A stretch of 64,000 nt of DNA from assembly GCA_041390825.1 (NCBI GenBank), contig JAWKPF010000023.1:4826-68825 (forward strand). The letters are read 5' to 3'. Source of the stretch: Thermomicrobiales bacterium. GTDB taxonomy: Bacteria; Chloroflexota; Chloroflexia; Thermomicrobiales; UBA6265. Both the position numbers and the translations under genes were made by a program. Shown in pieces: positions 56,301-64,000 of this stretch (its first letter is position 1; every line of letters starts with the position of its first letter). The notes under the pieces were generated by a model. It was not told where the DNA came from, ran no database searches, and saw only the letters and a program-made list of their open reading frames with translations.

Positions 56301-56708
56301 CGCGCCCGTCTCCCAAACCATCTGGTTACATCGAAACAGTTGGAATCGCTGCCGCATGGCATTACCGTTGAATTGGCTGGCCTGGTCGTTTGCCGCCAAC
56401 GACCTGGCACCGCCAAAGGCATCACGTTTCTCCTGCTGGAAGACGAGGTCGGACTCATCAATGCCATCGTCCATCTCGATCTCTATCTGCAGGAACGCAC
56501 CCTCGTGCGCAGTGAGCCCTTTCTCATCATCAAAGGCAAGCTCCAGAAAACCCAGGGCGTCATCAACATCATCGCTCAGGAAATCCACGCCCTCGAAGGC
56601 GCCCGCACCAGCTTCCACGCCCCCAAACCCGACTCCATGGAGGATATCTTCGATACCCCTGCCACCCCACCCCGAAAACTCGAACCCGCCTCCCACGACT
56701 ACCGATAG
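53325..56708 (+). CDS. dnaE2: Error-prone DNA polymerase DnaE2
   Basis: A 1127-aa C-family polymerase. The PHP domain opens YVELHLHTAFSFLDGASLPE (5-24). The catalytic Asp pair is in SIPDIDLDFPREI (about 433-445), with the third Asp in the following palm, and the OB domain near the end carries GLVVCRQRPGTAKGITF. It lacks a separate proofreading gene and the clamp-binding tail of DnaE1. With ImuB it performs translesion synthesis during SOS. The internal CGGAG sits only 4 bases before the ATG. Confidence 0.95.
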   Translation: MKPDYVELHLHTAFSFLDGASLPEEMIARAKELGYRALAVTDHDGVYGAMEFAKAADAAGIFPITGAEMTLTDETHLTLLAENYTGYANLCQLITEAHRLPPGAPIQRLTFSADEEEGGLDLSLRGIGKPYPHYRAEERLPRLDPELLATYGEGIILLTGCRLGKLSQLVDAGDLTAARALLQQYVDWLGRDQVFVELQHNKVHGDVQRIRTLIRLADELGLPYVATGNVHYHLPDRHRLQDVLVAIHHRTTLDNSHQLRRPNGEFYLRSAEEMAQLFHPWPEAIATTIRIADRCRAFDLANDLAYVFPDYHPDDGSDPDTHLRKVCYDELYLRYPGDKTEAIRRVEEELHVIAKHKLAGFFLLYRDLLILAAEIALEVRGRKSPRTIANLPPGRGRGSSVSSIVCYLIGLSHVDPIAHNLFFGRFLNEELNSIPDIDLDFPREIRERLIERVYETFGHENAALVCAFSTYKLRSAVRDVGKALGLPLPELDKIAKLSEPRSAKELAGELDRIPGYANRKHAPPWCYLIELSEQLSGFPRHVTQHVGGMVISSSPISRLMPVQPAAMEGRFLAQWDKDSCEDARVVKIDFLALGMLSLVEECLELIAKEGKPPVDLSRIDFEDPAIYEMINEGDTIGVFQIESRAQIQMLPRTRPKKLEDLVVQVAIVRPGPIIGGAVKPYVEHRQRERTSFLPIEPHYDHADLIPVLQETHGVILYQEQVVQVAMALSGFSAGQADSLRRAMTRKRSAEAMLKMWDEFRDGAKARGVPVEIARTVFRKLQGFASYGFPKAHAVAFAVLAYQSCWLKYYYPAEFLCALINNQPMGFYPNHVLINDAKRHGQRVLGPDIELSSLRCTVENGKIRIGIGYVQGMGEETARNVVLERIANGPYRSLADFIRRVPLATEAIENLIMVGAFDRFGIGRREALWMVGLFIPSRNVGMAKKADPGRQLSLPLPVEQDRVELRPMGPWEQMAADYAIIGMSPRYHPLGLLRARLPNHLVTSKQLESLPHGITVELAGLVVCRQRPGTAKGITFLLLEDEVGLINAIVHLDLYLQERTLVRSEPFLIIKGKLQKTQGVINIIAQEIHALEGARTSFHAPKPDSMEDIFDTPATPPRKLEPASHDYR

Positions 56709-56710
56709 CC

Positions 56711-56998
56711 CCCTGTCATTCTGACCGCAGGGAAGAATCTCTCCGCCGTCCATCCGCCAAATCCCCGTCCCACCCCTGTCATTCTGACCGCAGGGAAGAA
56801 TCTCTCCGTCGCATCCCCAAATCCCCGTCCCACCCCTGTCATTCTGACCGCAGGAAAAAGAATCTCTCCGCCATCCCCAATTCACAACCCCGAAACGCCG
56901 GCCCATCCCCTGTCATTCTGACCGCAGGGAAGAATCTCTCCGTCGCATCCCCAATACCCCACCCCCCTGTCATTCTGACCGCAGGGAAGAATCTCTCC
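56711..56998. repeat. Five tandem copies of a 34-base intergenic repeat
   Basis: The core is CCCTGTCATTCTGACCGCAG, then GGAAGAATCTCTCC. Copies begin at about 56711, 56774, 56834, 56907 and 56965, spaced by 50-75 bases. The third copy has an inserted AA (GGAAAAAGAATC). It resembles the dispersed repeat at 28389-28430. The stretch immediately follows dnaE2. Confidence 0.9.
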
Positions 56999-57019
56999 AT
57001 CGCAACCCCGAAACGCCAC

Positions 57020-57048
57020 TTGACAAACAAGAACATATGTTCTAGTAT
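57020..57048 (+). promoter_or_regulatory. Orphan SOS promoter with LexA box
   Basis: TTGACA (57020-57025), 17 bases, TAGTAT (57043-57048). GAACATATGTTC (57031-57042) fills the end of the spacer, the same 12-mer and position as in the imuB promoter, and the -35 is a perfect consensus. It reads rightward, into a stretch with no recognised gene and then antisense into rnj. Confidence 0.75.
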
Positions 57049-57303
57049 CATGAATAAGCGGCACGTTTGGCAACGAGCGCGGGCCTGGGCAGCAACGGAT
57101 CGTGCCCGGGCTGGTTACCCGTCATCCACACTCGGTGCTGGATCCCGGCTCGGCCGAGCGTCATGGTCGATCCCACCGCTGTTCCATCGTTCCGATCGAG
57201 TCGAGAGCCAGCGCTATGCGGCGCCAACTGGGGTCTTCTCATTCCCCCAAGGCACCCCGGCCAACTCCACCGCAAACCTTGTTCGCGGCTCAGAGCCAGC
57301 GCC
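57049..57303 (+). other. Region downstream of the orphan SOS promoter
   Basis: An ATG at 57050 opens a 105-codon frame (MNKRHVWQRARAW, ending GRKPVCFC) that overlaps the rnj 3' end. It has no ribosome-binding site at a good distance, low-complexity composition and no family resemblance. Either a small unknown SOS protein or, more likely, a non-coding transcript antisense to rnj starts here. Confidence 0.35.
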
Positions 57304-58971
57304 CTACTCCGCCTCCAGCACGACCGGAAGCACCATCGGCCGCAAACCGGTCTGCTTCTGCAGATAGGCCGAAATATTGTTCCGGATGTTCCGGGAGAGC
57401 CCGGCCACATCTTGCGAACTGTTGCCCGCAAACTCGCGCAAGATCAGTAACGACCGCTCGCGAACCTGCTCGATCAACTCCGGCGAGTTCTGCGCGTAGA
57501 CAAATCCGCGGCTGATCACTTCTGGGCCGGCAATGAGCTCGCCCGAGTCGCCATCGACCGTCGCCAAGATCGTCACCATCCCGTCGCCTGAGAGCGTCTG
57601 CCGGTCGCGCAACACCACCTCATCGATCTCGCCCACAATGGAACCATCGACGAATACCGGTTCACAGGGAATCGTGTCGACGATCTTCACCCCATCGGCT
57701 GTGATCTCGATCACATCGCCCACCTGCGAGATCGTGATTGCGGCCGGATCGTATCCCTCGGCCGCCGCCATCTCCTCGAAGATGACGAGCATCCGTTCCT
57801 CTCCATGGAATGGCAACAGGAACTTCGCCTTAGTCGTCCGCATGAGCTCGCGAATCTCCGACCGGCTGCCATGCCCGGAAACGTGCACGGTCTCCCTCGC
57901 GCTGTACGCCACATCGGCCCCGAGCCGGAAGAGCTCGTTGATCATGGTGTACACGGCCACTTCGTTGCCCGGAATCGGGTGCGCGGACACCACTACAGTG
58001 TCACCCGGTTCGATCTTGACATCCCGATGCTCGCCCAGCGCCATGCGGTTCAACGCCGAGCCAATCTCCCCCTGGCTGCCCGTCACAATGAAGCAAAGCT
58101 TGTCATCCTGGTAGTGGATCGCATCGCGCGCGTCGAACATCTGCTCATCGTCGATTCGCAGCAGATCGAGCTCCCGCGCCACCCGAGAAACGGTCTGCAT
58201 CCCACGTCCAACGAAGGCCACCTTGCGTCCCCGCGCAATTGCCGCGTCCACCGCTTCCTGCATACGGGCAACGTGCGAAGAGAACGTGGCGACAAAGATC
58301 CGCCCATTCGCGCCATCGAAAATCCGCTGAAATGCCTCTCCCACGGTACGCTCGGACGGTACCCAGGGGTCGAACTCGATGTGCGTGGTGTCCGAAATGA
58401 ACAGCAACACGCCACGTTCCGCGAACGACCGCACTTTGTCGAGATTGGTCACCTTCCCGTCTGGCGGCGTTGGGTCCAGCTTGTAGTCGCCGCTATGCAC
58501 GATCATCCCGGCTGGGGTGGTGATCCCAAACCCAACGCAATCGGGGATGCTATGCGTGACCCGAAAGGGTTCGAGCCGGAAGACGCCTCCCTCGAGCACC
58601 TCATCTCCATCAGCGTCGAATTCGATCAGCTCGACCTCCTTGGTCAAGCCGGCCTCCTTCAACTTCTCGCCGATCAAGCCGCACGTGAACCGGGTCGCAT
58701 ACACCGGCGCATTGACCTCTTTCAGCAGATATGTCAGCGCGCCAATGTGATCTTCATGTCCATGGGTGATAAAGATGCCTCGCAGTTTCCCCGCGTGCTC
58801 CTTCACATAGTCGAAGTTGGGCAGTACGAGATCGATGCCGTAGTGCTCGATAGCCGGAAACCCCACCCCGCAATCGACAATGATCATGTCGTTGTCGTGC
58901 TCGAGCACGAACATGTTTCGTCCGATCTCGGCCTGTCCGCCGAGAAAAATCAGCCTGACGGCATCACTCAC
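57304..58971 (-). CDS. rnj: Ribonuclease J
   Basis: A 555-aa exo/endoribonuclease from a GTG at 58971 (GAGGAG nine bases upstream); a GTG at 58977 is closer to the site. The metallo-beta-lactamase site is ITHGHEDHIGAL (His70, His72, Asp74, His75), with GSQGEIGSALNRMALGE, the beta-CASP signature region, and PFHGEERMLVIFEEMA. It processes mRNA and rRNA. The 3' end may be covered by antisense transcription from the SOS promoter. Confidence 0.95.
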   Translation of the reverse strand: MSDAVRLIFLGGQAEIGRNMFVLEHDNDMIIVDCGVGFPAIEHYGIDLVLPNFDYVKEHAGKLRGIFITHGHEDHIGALTYLLKEVNAPVYATRFTCGLIGEKLKEAGLTKEVELIEFDADGDEVLEGGVFRLEPFRVTHSIPDCVGFGITTPAGMIVHSGDYKLDPTPPDGKVTNLDKVRSFAERGVLLFISDTTHIEFDPWVPSERTVGEAFQRIFDGANGRIFVATFSSHVARMQEAVDAAIARGRKVAFVGRGMQTVSRVARELDLLRIDDEQMFDARDAIHYQDDKLCFIVTGSQGEIGSALNRMALGEHRDVKIEPGDTVVVSAHPIPGNEVAVYTMINELFRLGADVAYSARETVHVSGHGSRSEIRELMRTTKAKFLLPFHGEERMLVIFEEMAAAEGYDPAAITISQVGDVIEITADGVKIVDTIPCEPVFVDGSIVGEIDEVVLRDRQTLSGDGMVTILATVDGDSGELIAGPEVISRGFVYAQNSPELIEQVRERSLLILREFAGNSSQDVAGLSRNIRNNISAYLQKQTGLRPMVLPVVLEAE

Positions 58972-59046
58972 GACCACGTTCTCCTCTCGGGCAAGAAAGA
59001 ACCCGCGCCAGGGCAGACGCGGGTTTCCAATGGCTGATTGCGAACA

Positions 59047-59667
59047 TCAGAAAAGCTTCATCTGTTCGTGCGCGGGCGTATCTCCCGGTCCTGGACGTTC
59101 GTCCAGTTCGCGTTCGGCACGCGCCTTGTTGATGATCTTGCCAAGCTGATCGAAGTCCTCCTCGATCGCTCCGCGCAACGAACCCTGATGCAATGCCGCG
59201 GCAGGATGGTACATCGGCACGACCACGCGGCGACCGATCTTGCGCGGCTGTCCATGAATCCGGGAAATCCGCTCGTTGGGAAAGAAACGCGACATCGAGA
59301 AACGACCCAGTGTCACGATCACGAGCGGGTCGATTGCGTCGATCTGTCGATCCAGATACAACGAACACGCCTCCATTTCATCCGGCAGCGGATCGCGGTT
59401 TCCGGGCGGACGGCACTTGACCACGTTGGTGATGAATACTTCTTCGCGCCGCATACCTGCGCGTTGGATCAGTTCCGTCAGGAACTTCCCGGAAGCACCC
59501 ACGAACGGGAGCCCTTGCTGATCTTCGTGATATCCGGGTCCTTCCCCGATGAAAAAGACCTCGGCGTCTTCAGGTCCAGAACCGGGTACGGCGTGGGTAC
59601 GGCTGAGCGACAGCTCGCAGCGCGTGCAAACTCGAATCTCAGCGGCAACGTCGGACAAGACGGACAT
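59047..59667 (-). CDS. Type-4 uracil-DNA glycosylase
   Basis: A 206-aa thermophile-type (UdgA) enzyme excising uracil from DNA. The start at 59667 follows GGAG. The [4Fe-4S] ligands include Cys14 and Cys17 (CTRC), Cys of KCRPPGNR and Cys of EACSLYL. The active-site GEGPGYHEDQQGLPFVG and the MYHPAAALH block are typical. Located between rnj and the exonuclease-UvrC fusion. Confidence 0.93.
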   Translation of the reverse strand: MSVLSDVAAEIRVCTRCELSLSRTHAVPGSGPEDAEVFFIGEGPGYHEDQQGLPFVGASGKFLTELIQRAGMRREEVFITNVVKCRPPGNRDPLPDEMEACSLYLDRQIDAIDPLVIVTLGRFSMSRFFPNERISRIHGQPRKIGRRVVVPMYHPAAALHQGSLRGAIEEDFDQLGKIINKARAERELDERPGPGDTPAHEQMKLF

Positions 59668-59763
59668 GAAGACTCCAGAACACATCGAGCGCGCCGTGCG
59701 CGCGGGGCCGTCCCCGAGTATAGCCAACCGATGCGGCCAGGTCGGCAACTCATCGCCCTGAGA

Positions 59764-61800
59764 CTATCCGAAGTAGCCCTGGATCTCGCCCTCGATCATA
59801 TTCGGCGGCAACCAACCATCATGTGTCTCTGGTGCCCAGGTAAGCTTGGTCTCGGCTTCGGGATCGATGTCCTCCTCCGCCGCAGGTGGGGCCCAGCGCT
59901 CGAAATCTGTCTCGAACGCACGGTCGATCCATTCGGTCAACTCAGCCACGCCGGGGAGTGAACGTTCCCCGAGCCAGAGCATGGCGGGATGCCCCCAGTG
60001 CTTGTTGAGCCAGCGATCGAGAATGAACGTCTCGTCGAGCAGAGCCGCGTCGAGCAAGTACCCGCTGGAGGCCTCCCAACGACCAAAGGAGATTGCGAGC
60101 CGATCCCGGATTCGATCGACTGCTTCTCGCCGGCCGATTCCTGTCCTGCTCCAAATTCGGCCACTGACGATCAGGCAGATGTCCAGCCGGTCCGGATCCG
60201 GGGTTGGCAGGGCAAGCAACAGGGTCGGTCGCCGCTCCATCTCCTGAATGGCGCGATGCACACCGGAAATCGATTGCAACGTCTGAATATCACGCCGGAA
60301 CCGTCTTGCCTGCTCGAAGTCTCCCTGTGCTGCGGCCGCTTCGAGCTGCTGCCAGATGCGCTGGAGAAGGGGTGCGTCGTCTCCTTCCAGGAACGCGACG
60401 CACTCGCGGATGCGCTGGACATAGAGCTCCCGATCTGCCTTTCCAACGCATGGCCCCAGGCATTGCTTGAGGTCGAGCTTCAAACACGGAGACCCGTAGC
60501 TTCGCGCTGACTTGAAGTTTCTGGTGCAGGTGCGCAGCTGGAAGTGCTTGTTGAGGAGATCGACGACCTGACGCGCGGCCGCGCGATTGCGATAGGGTCC
60601 GAAATAGCGCGCCCCGTCATTCTTCCACTCTGGCGCCAGCATGATGCGCGGCCAGGGGGACGCGAAATCGATCTTGATAAATGGGTACTGCTCGTGCGAG
60701 CGCATGATCTTGTTGTACTTCGGCTGGTAGCGCTTGATGAGCTGAGATTCCAGCAAGAGCGCTTCCAGTTCACTTCCTACAACGCTCACCTCGATGGTCG
60801 AGATCGATTCGAGCAAGCCATCCATCTTTCGGGTGTAACCCAGCGGCTGCGAGTAGTACGATGAGACGCGATCACGCAAATTCTTCGCTTTCCCGACATA
60901 GATCACACGCCGATTGGCGTCGAGCATCAGGTAGCAACCAGGTTTCGACGGAAGCGACTTCAGGTAGTCGGCATCCAGCAAGGCGCGCCCGCGGCCGATA
61001 CCATCGCGCGGCTTCACCTCGGGCAAGCGGGACGATGCCTTGAGCTGATCGAGCGACCCGTCGCCATGCTCCGCGGCGATTCGAAACAGCATGAGCGCCA
61101 CACGCGCTGCCAGGTCGGCGTCTCCCTCAGCGCGATGCAGCCGTCGTGGCGCCAATCCGAGCGCGGACGCGACCTTGTCCAAACTGGCACGCCGCAGCTC
61201 GGGGAGATACCGCATGGCCAGCGCCATGGTGTCGACCCGATCGTTGACCAGCGGCATCTGCCCCGCGTGGCGTAGCTCGGCATTGACGAATCCGATATCG
61301 AAACCGACATTGTGGCCGACGATCAGCGCATCACCCACGAACTCCACGATCTCGAGCGCGTGATCACCAAACCGATCCTGTCCTCGCAGGTCAGCATCAC
61401 GAATTCCCGTCAACTTCGTTATGTAGGCGGGAAGCTTGCGCTCCGGATCGAAGAGCGCCTGATACCGTTCGATCGGCTCTCCCGCCGAATAGCGAATCAT
61501 CCCGATTTCGATGACCCGGTGAGACGCGGGGCGCAACCCGGTCGTTTCGACATCGAGCGCCACGAAGTCGGGCAACGCGATATCGATTTCGGGCGCTCCC
61601 GTCGCCAACACCCATTCGCGGTCGCCACGAACCCTGAGTTCGGGCGTTTCACGCATGACCGCGTAGAAGAGCGGTCGCCAGAGATCGGGAGAACGCGTGG
61701 AACCGAAGATATGTCCGATGAGCAGATCTTCGTGGACGGCGCCACCGGAGAGATTGACAAAGTCGCGCGCGCGCTGCGACAGAAACAACCGAGCATCCAT
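59764..61800 (-). CDS. DEDD exonuclease fused to UvrC-like GIY-YIG nuclease
   Basis: About 678 aa from the ATG at 61800. The N-terminal 75 residues are a helical cap; the DnaQ-type exonuclease (about 78-240) has FVALDVETTGL (Asp83, Glu85), LIVGHNVGFDIGFVN and HRAEGDADLAARV. The GIY-YIG domain (about 285-370) has KPGCYLMLDANRRVIYVGKA and SELEALLLESQLIKRYQPKYN, as in UvrC N-terminal or Cho. A Cys-rich block (CTRNFKSARSYGSPCLKL, then CLGPC) follows, but UvrC RNase H and HhH domains are absent. It is probably an alternative incision or processing nuclease in repair. Confidence 0.85.
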   Translation of the reverse strand: MDARLFLSQRARDFVNLSGGAVHEDLLIGHIFGSTRSPDLWRPLFYAVMRETPELRVRGDREWVLATGAPEIDIALPDFVALDVETTGLRPASHRVIEIGMIRYSAGEPIERYQALFDPERKLPAYITKLTGIRDADLRGQDRFGDHALEIVEFVGDALIVGHNVGFDIGFVNAELRHAGQMPLVNDRVDTMALAMRYLPELRRASLDKVASALGLAPRRLHRAEGDADLAARVALMLFRIAAEHGDGSLDQLKASSRLPEVKPRDGIGRGRALLDADYLKSLPSKPGCYLMLDANRRVIYVGKAKNLRDRVSSYYSQPLGYTRKMDGLLESISTIEVSVVGSELEALLLESQLIKRYQPKYNKIMRSHEQYPFIKIDFASPWPRIMLAPEWKNDGARYFGPYRNRAAARQVVDLLNKHFQLRTCTRNFKSARSYGSPCLKLDLKQCLGPCVGKADRELYVQRIRECVAFLEGDDAPLLQRIWQQLEAAAAQGDFEQARRFRRDIQTLQSISGVHRAIQEMERRPTLLLALPTPDPDRLDICLIVSGRIWSRTGIGRREAVDRIRDRLAISFGRWEASSGYLLDAALLDETFILDRWLNKHWGHPAMLWLGERSLPGVAELTEWIDRAFETDFERWAPPAAEEDIDPEAETKLTWAPETHDGWLPPNMIEGEIQGYFG

Positions 61801-61976
61801 CGATTCGCCCTGCAGATCGACGTTTGGGACCGGACGTTGTCGGGGATCTCGGCGGGGTCTCATCGCATGTCTTGCGGGCTCTCGGGGGACAGTGCCATGC
61901 TAGAATGTCTGTTCGAATCGTACGTTCACTATACACCACCACTTTCCACCAGGACGGTGTCCAGAGGAACTCCTAA

Positions 61977-64000
61977 ATGACCGAACAGGACGTTCGCGCG
62001 CGGCTCGAATCCCTCAGAACCAGTCTCGATCGGTGGAACTATCAGTACTACGTCCTCGATCAGCCCACTGTATCCGACGCCGAATATGACGAGGCCATGC
62101 GAGAGTTGCGGGCGCTCGAGGACGCCTATCCAGAACTCGTCACGCCCGATTCACCCAGTCAGCGTGTCGGCGCCCCTGCGCAAACGGCATTTGCCAAGGT
62201 CGTGCACCCGGTTCCTATGCTGTCACTCAGCAATGTTTTCGACCGCGCAAGTCTCGACGCCTGGTTCGGGCGGGCGCAGCGAGCCGCGGGGCGTGAGCAG
62301 ATGCGGCTTGTCACCGAACCGAAGATCGACGGCTTGGCGGTCGCGCTCACCTATGTCGATGGAGTGCTGGAGGTCGGCGCCACACGAGGGGACGGGTTCG
62401 TTGGCGAGAACGTCACAGCCAATTTGCGCACGATAAAGACGATTCCCAAGCAGTTGCGAACCGCCAAAGACTATCCGGTGCCGTCCCGAATCGAGGTGCG
62501 CGGCGAGGTCTACATGAAGAAGTCCGACTTCGAGGCGCTCAACGCTCGCATTCTCGAAGCAGGTGGCGAACCATTCATGAACCCACGCAATTCGTCTGCC
62601 GGGAGCCTTCGGCAGATCGACCCGAAGAAGACGCGTGAGCGTCCGCTGAGCTTCTATACCTGGGACATCGGTTATCTGGAGGGCTTCCCGAGGCCGGATA
62701 GCCATTTCGACACGCTTCAGATGCTCGTTCAATACGGATTCGAAACCGCGCCGGATCCCATGACGCACGACGCGCACGACGCGATCGACGGGGTATGGGA
62801 GCGGTGTGAATGGTGGCTCGGCCGGCGTGACGAGCTCGATTTTGAAATCGATGGCGTCGTCACCAAGATCGATTCTGTCCATCTTCAAGACGAGATCGGC
62901 ATCATTTCGCGCGAACCGCGGTGGGCGACCGCCTACAAGTTCCCTGCAATTCAAAAGACCACGGTCGTGGAAGACATCGTCGTCACGGTGGGCCGGACTG
63001 GCACGCTCAACCCGACCGCGTTTCTTGCGCCGGTCAACATCGGTGGGGTGACGGTCAAGCGGGCGACCCTGCACAACGAAGATGAGATCGCGCGCAAGGA
63101 CATTCGTATCGGCGACACCGTCGTGGTGCAACGAGCAGGCGACGTCATTCCGCAAATCGTCAAGGTCATCATCGAAAAGCGAACGGGAGCCGAGGTCCCG
63201 TTCCAGATGCCCGAGCGATGCCCGGTTTGCGGCACGCCGACCAAACGAGACGAAGGGGTTGCCATGCGCTATTGCACCAACTCCGCGTGCCCGGCCCGCA
63301 TCCGCGAGGGGCTGCACCATTTCGTCTCGCGAGGCGCCATGGACATTGTCGGACTCGGAGACAAACTGGCCGATCGGTTCGTCGATCTCGGCTGGATTCA
63401 CGACTTTGGAGACATCTATTCGCTGGATTGGGAGCAGGTCGCCGCTCTGGAAGGCCTGGGAGAGAAAAGCGCCGAAAACCTGAAATCGTCAGTAGACGCT
63501 TCGAAAGTTCGCCCGATCGCCCGGCTCCTTGCCGGGTTGGGGATTCCCCATGTCGGTGAACGCAATGCCTCGATGCTGGCCAAGCGCTTCCGTTCGATCC
63601 CGAACCTGCAGGCAGCAACGCTCGAAGAGGTCCTCGAGGTGCCTGGCATGGGCAGCATCGTGGCCCAGAGTGTGGTCGATTTCTTTTCCGACCCGAGCAA
63701 CCAGCATGTGATCGAAAAGCTCGCGCGGGCGGGGGTGAACATGTCGGACGGCGAGCCGATATCGGAGGAGCCAGGTCCGCTCGCAGGAAAGACCTTCGTC
63801 CTGACTGGACGGCTGGAGCACATGACCCGCGCAGAAGCCGAAGAGCTGCTCAGAAGCCTCGGCGCGTCGGTCGCGGGATCGGTTTCGAAGAAAACCAGCT
63901 TCGTCGTTGCCGGTGAAGAAGCAGGCAGCAAGGCGGATAAAGCGAAAGAGCTGGGCGTGCCAATTCTGTCGGAGCAGGATATGCTCTCCATGGTGAACAA
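61977..64000 (+). CDS. ligA: NAD-dependent DNA ligase LigA (partial)
   Basis: The gene starts at 61977 with AGAGGA upstream and is cut by the right edge after 674 codons; only the last residues of the BRCT domain are missing. Ia domain begins YYVLDQPTVSDAEYDEAM; the adenylated Lys is in EPKIDGLAVAL (about residue 117); zinc Cys CPVCGTP and CTNSACP are near 425-445; the HhH domain and BRCT (GKTFVLTGRLEHMTRAEAEE) follow. It seals nicks in replication and repair. Divergent from the exonuclease-UvrC gene. Confidence 0.97.
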   Translation, partial: MTEQDVRARLESLRTSLDRWNYQYYVLDQPTVSDAEYDEAMRELRALEDAYPELVTPDSPSQRVGAPAQTAFAKVVHPVPMLSLSNVFDRASLDAWFGRAQRAAGREQMRLVTEPKIDGLAVALTYVDGVLEVGATRGDGFVGENVTANLRTIKTIPKQLRTAKDYPVPSRIEVRGEVYMKKSDFEALNARILEAGGEPFMNPRNSSAGSLRQIDPKKTRERPLSFYTWDIGYLEGFPRPDSHFDTLQMLVQYGFETAPDPMTHDAHDAIDGVWERCEWWLGRRDELDFEIDGVVTKIDSVHLQDEIGIISREPRWATAYKFPAIQKTTVVEDIVVTVGRTGTLNPTAFLAPVNIGGVTVKRATLHNEDEIARKDIRIGDTVVVQRAGDVIPQIVKVIIEKRTGAEVPFQMPERCPVCGTPTKRDEGVAMRYCTNSACPARIREGLHHFVSRGAMDIVGLGDKLADRFVDLGWIHDFGDIYSLDWEQVAALEGLGEKSAENLKSSVDASKVRPIARLLAGLGIPHVGERNASMLAKRFRSIPNLQAATLEEVLEVPGMGSIVAQSVVDFFSDPSNQHVIEKLARAGVNMSDGEPISEEPGPLAGKTFVLTGRLEHMTRAEAEELLRSLGASVAGSVSKKTSFVVAGEEAGSKADKAKELGVPILSEQDMLSMVN

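Noticed and set aside
56711..56998. Spaced repeats taken as a CRISPR array
   Set aside because: Spacer-like parts are themselves similar (CGTCGCATCCCC, CCCCGTCC), and copies vary in spacing; they fit an intergenic repeat family.
61911..61931. GAAC/GTTC-like sequence upstream of ligA as a third SOS box
   Set aside because: On the minus strand it reads GAAC-GTACG-ATTC: the gap is 5 rather than 4 and one half is mismatched.
62223..63401. A 392-codon minus-strand frame over ligA
   Set aside because: Antisense to ligase domains; no family resemblance.

Overview
The window is 64 kb of GC-rich bacterial chromosome. The gene set suggests Chloroflexota, perhaps near Thermomicrobia/Sphaerobacter: a c-di-AMP system (cdaA-cdaR, tmk-darA), a Ycf45-type R3H/AAA ATPase, System II cytochrome c maturation (CcdA-ResB-CcsA-TlpA), Gram-positive-style SOS boxes (GAAC-N4-GTTC), DnaD plus a DnaC/DnaI-type loader, and many Tat- or Sec-exported lineage-specific proteins. 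This placement is inferred from protein character and was not computed.

Layout. 1-850: gene-poor DNA ending in the 3' half of a tRNA-Lys gene with its own terminator, which looks like an integration scar. 1-12.2 kb (+): mgtE, a DUF305-like protein, a large beta-propeller protein, rplI, a replication cluster (dnaB, dnaD-like, dnaC/I-like) and cdaA-cdaR. 12.3-18.8 kb (-): ANTAR regulator, tRNA-Pro and the conserved tuf-rpmG-tRNA-Trp-secE-nusG-rplK-rplA-rplJ-rplL cluster with terminator-like leaders. 18.8-22.7 kb: exported genes (a PQQ-type propeller, a frameshifted gene, a gluzincin peptidase) lying between tuf and the tRNA-Thr/Tyr/Thr genes that precede tuf in many bacteria. 23-30 kb: EVE protein, [2Fe-2S] protein, OsmC, a Cys-rich Tat protein, SulP transporter, ssrA-smpB and a methyltransferase. 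30-36.5 kb: aroC, GNAT, peptide-binding protein, HD-GYP, HAD, trmD, recO. 36.6-40.5 kb: cytochrome c maturation operon. 40.5-48 kb: eda, NrtR-like regulator with nadK, zinc-ribbon protein, and R3H ATPase-tmk-darA.

48-64 kb is dominated by DNA maintenance: recR, ftsK, an SOS mutasome (imuB, a 94-aa partner, dnaE2), RNase J, type-4 uracil-DNA glycosylase, a DEDD exonuclease/UvrC-type nuclease fusion and ligA, which runs off the right edge. The imuB cassette is the most interesting part. It starts at a promoter whose -35/-10 spacer contains GAACATATGTTC. No imuA is present. A small conserved-looking protein overlaps imuB. Repeats lie before it, inside it and after it. A second promoter with the same 12-mer sits just past its end and points into a gene-less stretch antisense to the RNase J gene.

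Starts were chosen by Shine-Dalgarno spacing, gene overlap and family length. Functions come from motif and family recognition by eye, without database searches.
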